Assembly (NCBI GenBank): GCA_036172665.1
Contig: CM069875.1
Coordinates: 18,135,806-18,199,805 of the forward strand
DNA from: Prosopocoilus inquinatus
Lineage: Eukaryota; Arthropoda; Insecta; Coleoptera; Lucanidae
Direction of reading: 5' to 3'
DNA: 64,000 bases
The notes beneath the pieces are model-generated. The model was not told the DNA's origin. It saw only the letters and a program-made list of their open reading frames with translations, and did no database searches. Shown piece after piece: positions 56,976 through 64,000 of this stretch. The translations under genes and the position numbers were made by a program. Position 1 is the first letter of the stretch, and every line of letters starts with the position of its first letter.

Positions 56976-59084
56976 TATACCGGCTGTTTCAAATTGGGTG
57001 TGCACTGAAGGGATCTCCTAAACCGTAAGAGATACAAATTTGGTTAAATGGAAGAAAAGTTGCACCAATCAATGTGTAACTCATGTTTATTAACAGAATG
57101 ATTTTTTTGTAAGAAAACAATTTTCTTTTTCTCTTTGTATCTCTTTTATTATACGTAGCTTTGAAATTCTGATTTCACTTCACTTCACAATAGAATTGAA
57201 GTCAAACGTTTCGTCTTTCCATGACCATCATCAGTTTTGATTTTTTAAATACAACTTACATCTTTTTATTGCTCTATTCGATAGCATTTCTTCTCTTGAT
57301 TGCAACGATATATCACACTTAATAGTTGAAATTGATTTGAAGCTTAAATAATTCAGATTTTAAATAAAATTTTATTTAATATGTACATAATTTAAAATTT
57401 TTGTAATTAAACTTCAAACGGACAAAATTATGAAGGGAAAACACTCAAAGTTTCGGTATTGATTAATACCTTCTTTTTATTATATTTTTTTCTGGTGATT
57501 TCGGTGATGTCTGATACTTAATACCTTTCTTTCAAGTAGTCAAAATATGACAGAAAAAACTGATACAATTTCATTATGTTTTTCTTTCTTAATAAGTAAA
57601 TTTATTCCTAACTATTTTTTCTTTTTTATTTGTTGAGTATTAACAACTAACATTCAATTGTCGGAAGAGGAAGAATCAATAAATATTATCTATATGATAT
57701 TAGGTAGTTAACACAAACCAAATCAACAGCAGTATAATCATATAAAATTACAAGAACAAAATAAATAACTTGAACAAAAATTATAGAAGAAGAACATGAA
57801 TTTATGAAATAAATAAAGTGAAATAAATAAATAAGTTAATCCTCGAAATGTCCTCCACTGTTTTCAAGACATACATTCGTTCTTAATCCTATGTGTTGTC
57901 TAGCGTGTCGAATATGAGTTCGCGAAACATTTCTGCAAGAATATAAAATTCACATTCTTAGTTCCCCCTTATTATTTATCTTAATGCTAGTCACTGTTTC
58001 AATGTCCAAAATACAAAGTCTACTTTATCCTGTTTAAATTATGCAGGGTGGTCCCGATATAACGTGCCAAACTTCAACTGGTATTTCACCTCGTCAAAAT
58101 TTAGTACCATTTTTGGACTTAACCATATTTAAAAAAAATGAAGATAGTAAAGTGTTTAGAGCCACTGAATGCTAAAGATATTAAAAGAAATACATTGTTA
58201 TAGAAAGTATATTTCAAATTTATCACAAAAATATTCATTTTTAGCTGCTAATGTCTTTCTAAAAGACACTTTTTCTTTTAACCCAACAGTACGAGTCAAA
58301 ATTAAAAACTAGGCTTTTTCATTCCTATATCAAAGCTGAGATATTATACTAGCAAGTTATGTTAGAATCACCCATATTTCTCGGTAAAAATTCATTTTCG
58401 TAAGTGCAGTGCATTATTAAAATAACAATACAGAAAAACTTTAAATAGTTTATTATAATTTAAATTATAGCTAAGAAAATGAACTAACAATTTGAAATTA
58501 TGTATTAAATAAAATTTTCATCTAAAAATTAGTATTATTTAAGCTTTAGATTAATATCAAATATTAAGACCCGATCTTACCACCTCCTGATAAATTTAAC
58601 CGTTGGTTAATAACTTTGGAAACCTCTGTGCCGATAATGGTTTCCTAAGATATTAACCAACGGTTAAATTTATCAGGAAGTGGTAAGATCGGGCCTAAGT
58701 GTGATATACCGTTACAATCAGGAGAAAAAATGCTATGGAATAGAATAATAAAAAAATCGAAAACTGATGATGGTCGTGGAAAGACGAAACGTTTGACTTC
58801 AATTTTGCCACTTCCATTCAACGCAGAATCAAAAAGTGTCTGTAAAAGTTAAATCAGAATTTCAATATTATTTATAATAAAAGAGATACAGACGACAAAA
58901 GAAAATCGACTTTTTTACATTTTCATTAATATCTCAAGAAGAAATAAGAAAAAAATCATTCTGTCAATCGTTACGAATTAGGCATTGATTCGTGCAACTT
59001 TTCTTCAATTTAACCGAATTTGTATCTTTTACTGTTTAGGAGATCGCTTCATTGCACACTCAATTTGAAACAGCCGGTATAAGT
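56976..59084. mobile_element. 2.1-kb long inverted-repeat element
   Basis: The left arm (56976 to about 57325) starts TACCGGCTGTTTCAAATTGG and the right arm (about 58698-59084) ends CAATTTGAAACAGCCGGTA. They pair through 'gagatacaaatttggttaaat', 'gtcaaacgtttcgtctttcca' and 'gcatttcttctcttgattg'. The 1.37-kb loop is AT-rich and non-coding, with a MITE at its right end (58568-58695). Confidence 0.8.
58568..58695. mobile_element. MITE, 128 bp, TAA duplication
   Basis: GACCCGATCTTACCACCTCC and, reversed, GGCCCGATCTTACCACTTCC pair, continuing through 'tgataaatttaaccgttggttaat'. TAA flanks both sides (58565-58567, 58696-58698). Confidence 0.85.
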
Positions 59085-61168
59085 TATGGGTTTAGTTGTT
59101 ACAAGTCGAATATTTGGAAAACTTATTTTATTCAAAATTATTATTATTGAAAAGGTTTCTAAGTAGTTAAATTATTTACGTTATGGAAGTTGTTGTAATG
59201 TAAACTGGGCTATGTTGAGTTATCATTTCAAAATGTAAACTGCTTGTTTTATTTGTTACAATAATATAACATTACTAATATGGGTCATTTTGCAATTGGA
59301 TCACAACATAATTTGCAAGCAAGTTTATTCGACTTGTGATACGCAAATTAGCGGAGTAGGGATTAGAATATGTTAAATAGGGTTGTAAAGAAGTTAAGAG
59401 GCAGTTATGGTGAGATATAGATAGGCAGTTATAGGCAGCCAGTAATAGAGTGGTAGTTAGTCAAGATTGTATAGCTAGTAGTAGTGAATGTAGGGTAATA
59501 CAATGTGTAAGTATTTTTAAGTATTATTTTTAATATATTCGTTTTATATTAACCACATGGCGGATAGAAAAAAGTATAACAGTTTACTATTGCAACGAAG
59601 CGGTACGATGTTATAAATAGATTGTGTACACGTCTCAACATATTTGCCGGCTCAGCGCGTCTAGCCGATAGTGAACAATCGGTAAGCCAAAGAAATAATG
59701 CATTCATTAGGACGGCATGATTCACAATAATGTTGCAGTTGACCGCGTGAGGATATTAGACTGATTGATTAAAAATCACGTATAAGCAGGCGGAACATTT
59801 AACGCTTCGACTTAGACCCCCACGTCGAGTCGGATTGCCGCTGTCTCAAACTGATTGCAGACAGATCACTTTCTTAGATCCTCACGTTTCAGGTTCCTTA
59901 TTGTATTTCCTTTCGTCCGCCAGGTTTGCTCGGCCAACGTGGTTTCGTAGACAGATAAATGACATGTCAAAAACGCTTCGAAAAGTTTCGAGAAATTAAT
60001 TAAGGATCCTGCGTAAGCAAATAGTCACTTGCTGGTTATTTGTTTACTATCGGTGCGGTGTACACGTCCGTACGCCAGCACGTGACGAGTACTTTATTCT
60101 GTCTGTAATCCAGGAATATGTCAGTGTAAACGTTACGTACGATCCTTTATTTAATATATGTTTGCACATAAATTGCTCATCGTGCTTCATGACATAAAAT
60201 ATTCCTTTATTAGTTACTAAGCATAGGATTTCGATAAGTACACGCCATCGTTTCAGTAGCGCCGTAAAAATGTATCGAACAGGCACATTGTATAATGGGA
60301 CGGTGAAAATAATTTACGGCGTTCTTACTAGATGACGCAATGTCGTAATAAAGTTCGCCGGTCGATGTACAACTGGTCAACTAATTACTCTGAAAATCTT
60401 TACACATTTAAACAAGAAGAATTGATTACACAACTGTAATTTTTTATTGCGGCAATATTGCTCTGTTTCTTGTTATACTGAGTAACACCATTGCTGTAGC
60501 GGCGTTAATTGTCTCCGCAGCCCTCGCGTTTGTTTACACGCTACGGTCTAATATCTTATATTGCCCGCTTCATTAGAATTTGATCCGCGCAAAATATATT
60601 TTTTCTATATATATTAATTACGTTTGACATATTTACAATGGACAGATTTAGTATACTAAGGCGGCATCCTCCATAATCAAGAATTAATGAACGTACAACA
60701 TATTAATTTATTCGATCTGACAATACTTAATTTGTTCTAATTAATTCAATATCTCCAAAAAGCTTTATTTAAAATTTGATTGCTATTATCACCGTGTGTT
60801 TCATTTCGAATAGAATTCATTAGATTTAGTAACCTTATCCTCTTGGTCCATGTTCGTTTCGAATAGAATTCATTAGAGTTTGTCCTCTTGGCCATGTTCG
60901 TATTGATGTGGACACGGCATTACAATCTAGAACAAATGTGATACCTATAAATCCGAAAGGAGCGAGCTCGTAGTATCTCTACTATTCGACGATAAGAATG
61001 AATCCACTGGCTGTTGTAAATAGCGCGCAACTAATATTACGAAGAAAGGGGATTTACCCAGTCATGTTCCCCTACAATGCCCACGCCTGTTATAAACGTA
61101 AACAAATACAATTTTCTTTTCTTTATGTAGGATAAGAGTTTTTATTTATGCACATACTAACGCCTGAA
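59085..61168. other. Low-repeat tract, possible host non-coding DNA
   Basis: The longest stretch without recognisable transposons. Patches at about 59590-60080 and 60480-60600 are less AT-rich and could be conserved regulatory DNA. No exon is supported. About 60800-60900 contains a two-copy tandem duplication of 'gtttcgaatagaattcattaga ... tcctcttgg-ccatgttcg'. Confidence 0.35.
60801..60901. repeat. Two-copy tandem duplication
   Basis: 'tttcgaatagaattcattaga' recurs about 53 bp apart, each time followed by 'tcctcttgg', then 'ccatgttcgt'. The second unit is a few bases shorter. Confidence 0.75.
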
Positions 61169-61182
61169 TAATATAATTAAAA

Positions 61183-61299
61183 AATAACATGGCCGCCTTG
61201 CATGGGGGACTTATTAGGAGCAAATCTGCTTCAGTTTGTCTATCCTACTGCAATGTCAGGTCAAAAAGCGGTCGTAAGATGTCGCTGTTTTATCTGTTC
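61183..61299. repeat. Isolated X module flanked by 13-bp direct repeats
   Basis: A 117-bp insert carrying only the X module ('catggccgccttgcatgggggacttattaggagc ... gatgtcgctgttttatctgttc'). It is bounded by the direct repeat AATATAATTAAAA (61170-61182 and 61300-61312), which looks like a target-site duplication. Confidence 0.7.
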
Positions 61300-61312
61300 A
61301 ATATAATTAAAA

Positions 61313-63497
61313 GTCTTTTATTTCCAATTCTTGCCTGGACGTAAATTGAATCACAAAAGCGTTTTTTTTCCCTCGCTGCAGCTTCAAAGAAAATAATAAC
61401 GCCTTTAAAACCGTTTTACGGTGCCGCGTTTCTTCTCTTCTGTTTTTTTAACGCGATGGTGACTGGCATGAATTATGAATTGCGGATAGCTACATGCGAT
61501 TAATAAGGTGCCGTGATAAAATTAATTGAAAATATGCATGCCTTGTTTGCATTGAGCGTATGTAATATATTAAGCCGACCTGAGTCTGCACCTGTAGAGT
61601 TATTAAAAGTGTATCGACTGAAATAATGTCAGGTATTTTTGGGTTGTTTTAATTTAATTTAATTTAATTTTTTAATAAAAAAAGTGATTTCAGAATGAAC
61701 TTGCAAAAGTACTCGAATTTATTTCAACACTTCATGCACCACGCAGAAATTACTTCTTAACTGCAGAGAAAAATAATTAAATTAATCCAAATAAAACATT
61801 TATGCAAAAACAGAACACAGCCATTAGCGACGTACTTAAAAAAGTATCTGTCGTCTGACATCAATACTTCTTTCGAATATGAAGGAATTTAAATATACCA
61901 TGTGAGTGTTTAAATTATTATCATTATTATTATCACTTTCAAAATATCAAAGTGTTTTAATTATCCAAAATAATTTGTTTTAAAATGTAATTGATTTTGT
62001 TACAAGCGTCTTTGTCATACCGGACTCAGTTTATCAGTACTAAAATTTGCAATTTCCAATAATGACAAAAATATCCAAAACAAGGTTTCTAGTTCATTCA
62101 TTGACCACTCACTATAATTCTAAAAAGAAAACCCTATCATATAAGATGATTGGTCTCAAAATAATAATTCATTTTTATGTGAGCAAGAAAATATTTTTAA
62201 ATAATTACACAACTCAGTAATTTTCAATAGCGAGTGATTCAACGTACGGTACTGTTCAATTTAGGAAAGAAAACATGTACGTTATATTGCATTACATTAA
62301 TATTATTAATTTCGTATTTGAATTTGATTTAATGATGCATTTTCCGAAACATAAAAATTCGCATAGTGGTGGTAAAGACGAACGCAACTACGACGATTTC
62401 CGTACATGACGTGCATGTATTCTTTCCTGAATTGCACTACTGTATTGACAAGTATCCCCCTTTCCGCGCACCCAGAAATATTAAATTTTTCATAACAGTT
62501 ACATCGAAAAGCTCAAATAGTATTTTAATATGGACAAAAATGTACCTACTTCTTTTCAAATCAATATTGAACGATACACTAGTTAAAATCATAATCATAA
62601 ATCAATTAGAAAAAAAGATCATCACTCACTATTTTCAGAGATAATTTAGAAATTTGTTAATTTAGTTTTATAGATCATTTGGGTTATTTGAGGAATAAAA
62701 TAGCTTGTTCAGATAAATTAATGCACATTTAACTTTTATTAATATTATTTATAATATAACAATTGGTTTCGCAGGTGAAAGGAGTTATGATAAAATAAGT
62801 TAATTCGTTCCAAAATAGAAATTTTATAAACAATAGATTTTTACGATGCGATATCACTCGTAAGTTAATTAATTTTTAAAGACGCCCAAAACTGCAGCAA
62901 TGGTACGTATTATTGTTTATAAATTATCAATCGTAGTTATAACCATAAATTATGTTGTATATACAGCATGTATCATAAGTGAATTACACACCGAATCTAT
63001 AACTGTTCAATTGGATAAATGAGTTGACATGTAGCAGTATTTTATTTCTATAATAATTATTATTTTTGATATGCATTTGCACAGAAACAATTGCAACTTA
63101 AAAGTTTAGTTTTCTGAAAAAATTATGAAACATCCTGTATACTTTAACATTTTTACATATTTAAGTGCATTACATTCTATTTGTAAGGGTTGTTACTTCA
63201 GTCAAGGATTAATTTTAAACCATCCTGAATCTTATCAATTTTTAATTATAAAATGATAATATTTTAACAAAATTCTATATCTTCTGTTCTTACCTCTTCG
63301 AGTGACAGTTACTCCTTTAAAATTTTTAAATGAAATGAGGAGTCACTTGATACTTCATTTAAATGACCTTTCAATTCTCTTTTCAGTAGCATGAGAATTA
63401 TTTTGTGATACCTATTTTTTGAATAAAGTAATACATATGAACTATGTGAAAGAGGATAGCTGCTTGCTTGTTGTCATTATTTCTTGAATTAACATTT
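61313..63497. other. Intergenic tract, no gene seen
   Basis: AT-rich, with (aattt)n at about 61651-61670. A 92-codon frame at 62366-62644 shows no recognisable domain. Confidence 0.4.
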
Positions 63498-63823
63498 TGT
63501 GGCGAGCCAACCTGACTCAGCGAAAGGCGTCAAGAAGTCGGTCCGCTTGATGTGTCATCGGCCGTCACGCGTTCGGGGCCTGTATCGAGCAAACTAGAAT
63601 CTTCCAGCATCGAGACTTCCAGACGCCTGCAGTAGATATAAAATCGCCCGGAGTTGACTCACCAGTCAGTCGAATTCGAACAGCGATAGTCGAAGTTAGA
63701 TTTTAGTGTGAAAATAAATTGTTAGAAATAAATTAGCTTTTAAGCTTTATTAAATTACGGTTAAGTTTGTATCGAGTGTTTTATTCGTTTAAATAAATAA
63801 ACTCAAACATTAGAAACGTAACA
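63498..63823 (+). repeat. 5' LTR of a retroelement entering from the right edge
   Basis: Begins TGTGGCGAGCCAACCTG and ends GAAACGTAACA, the usual TG..CA form, with a primer-binding site one base downstream. It contains a core promoter and an AATAAA signal near 63710. The partner LTR is outside the window, so the left boundary is inferred from sequence form. Confidence 0.65.
63637..63671 (+). promoter_or_regulatory. LTR core promoter: TATA box and initiator
   Basis: TATAAAA starts at about 63638. An arthropod-type initiator TCAGTC lies at 63666-63671, placing the probable start A about 30 bp downstream, the standard distance. Confidence 0.65.
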
Positions 63824-63824
63824 G

Positions 63825-63841
63825 TGGTGTCAGGTGTGGGG
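63825..63841 (+). promoter_or_regulatory. Primer-binding site, tRNA-Leu-like
   Basis: TGGTGTCAGGTGTGGGG begins one base after the LTR. From memory it differs by about one base from the complement of a eukaryotic tRNA-Leu 3' end; the tRNA assignment is tentative. Confidence 0.55.
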
Positions 63842-63922
63842 TTTGTGCAAATAAATAAACAATTTAAAGTAAATTAAATTTAATCAGATTATTAAATAAG
63901 TACAGTATAAAAAAAAAAAACA

Positions 63923-64000
63923 ATGGCTACGAGAAAAGTGTTGTTGAAAGACTTAAAAGTGGCCGAATTAAAAACCGAATTGGAAGAACGAGAGTTAGAA
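63923..64000 (+). CDS. Start of gag (SAP-like), runs off the window
   Basis: ATG at 63923 opens a frame that is still open at the last base. The 26 residues start MATRKVLLKDLKVAELKTEL, a lysine/leucine/glutamate pattern typical of the SAP-like helix pair at the start of some insect gypsy-type Gag proteins. It lies about 100 bp after the LTR and primer site, as expected for gag. Too short for family assignment. Confidence 0.55.
   Translation, partial: MATRKVLLKDLKVAELKTELEERELE

Noticed and set aside
1..64000. CRISPR arrays, operons, rRNA genes
   Set aside because: No regularly spaced direct repeats, no prokaryotic gene organisation and no rRNA-like sequence seen. Introns and transposon types indicate a eukaryotic nuclear genome.

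Overview
The window looks like a transposon-dense, AT-rich stretch of an insect nuclear genome. Spliceosomal introns with GT..AG ends, insect-type transposable elements and long A/T-rich intergenic DNA all point to an arthropod. A beetle is plausible but cannot be proven from this sequence. I see no confidently recognisable single-copy host gene. Nearly everything interpretable is a mobile element, often nested and often datable by its target-site duplications (TSDs).

Layout: 0.4-9 kb holds small inverted-repeat elements (several with TTA/TAA duplications), a decayed composite repeat (4.8-6.0 kb) carrying a nested MITE and a tRNA-derived SINE, and a deletion derivative of a Tc1-like element. 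A complete but frameshifted mariner-like element lies at 9.09-10.42 kb. A 1.09-kb near-perfect palindrome lies at 11.57-12.66 kb and a nested fold-back at 15.06-17.40 kb. At 20.8-21.9 kb are two copies of a modular fold-back repeat, followed at 21.9-23.1 kb by the 3' part of a Ty3/gypsy-type pol. After the integrase this pol runs in frame into a macro domain resembling the ADP-ribosyl hydrolase TARG1/OARD1. This is the most unusual object in the window.

24-31 kb is repeats plus one unassigned ORF on the minus strand (29.84-30.19 kb). At 30.97-34.97 kb is a complete LTR element on the minus strand (two LTRs, TTATT duplication, tRNA-Trp-type primer site, gag/PR/RT/RNase H/IN), defective through an internal deletion and frameshifts. 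At 39.1-42.3 kb a decayed YqaJ-type recombinase gene is split by a 1.76-kb fold-back element. At 46.95-52.23 kb a full Harbinger element (Myb-like accessory gene plus HARBI1-type transposase, TAA duplication) carries a complete hAT element (8-bp duplication GTCATGAG) inside exon 2 of the accessory gene. A degenerate Tc1 element (53.7-55.6 kb), a long fold-back with a MITE in its loop (57-59 kb) and sparse non-repeat DNA (59-63.5 kb) follow. The window closes on the 5' LTR and first gag codons of another LTR element.

How they work together: no host pathway is visible. The functional couples are autonomous elements and their short relatives: Harbinger enzymes with TTA/TAA MITEs, the Tc1 element with its deletion derivative, and TA-target fold-backs with mariner/Tc1-type transposases. 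All coding regions inspected carry at least one disabling lesion, except possibly the gag that runs off the right edge.
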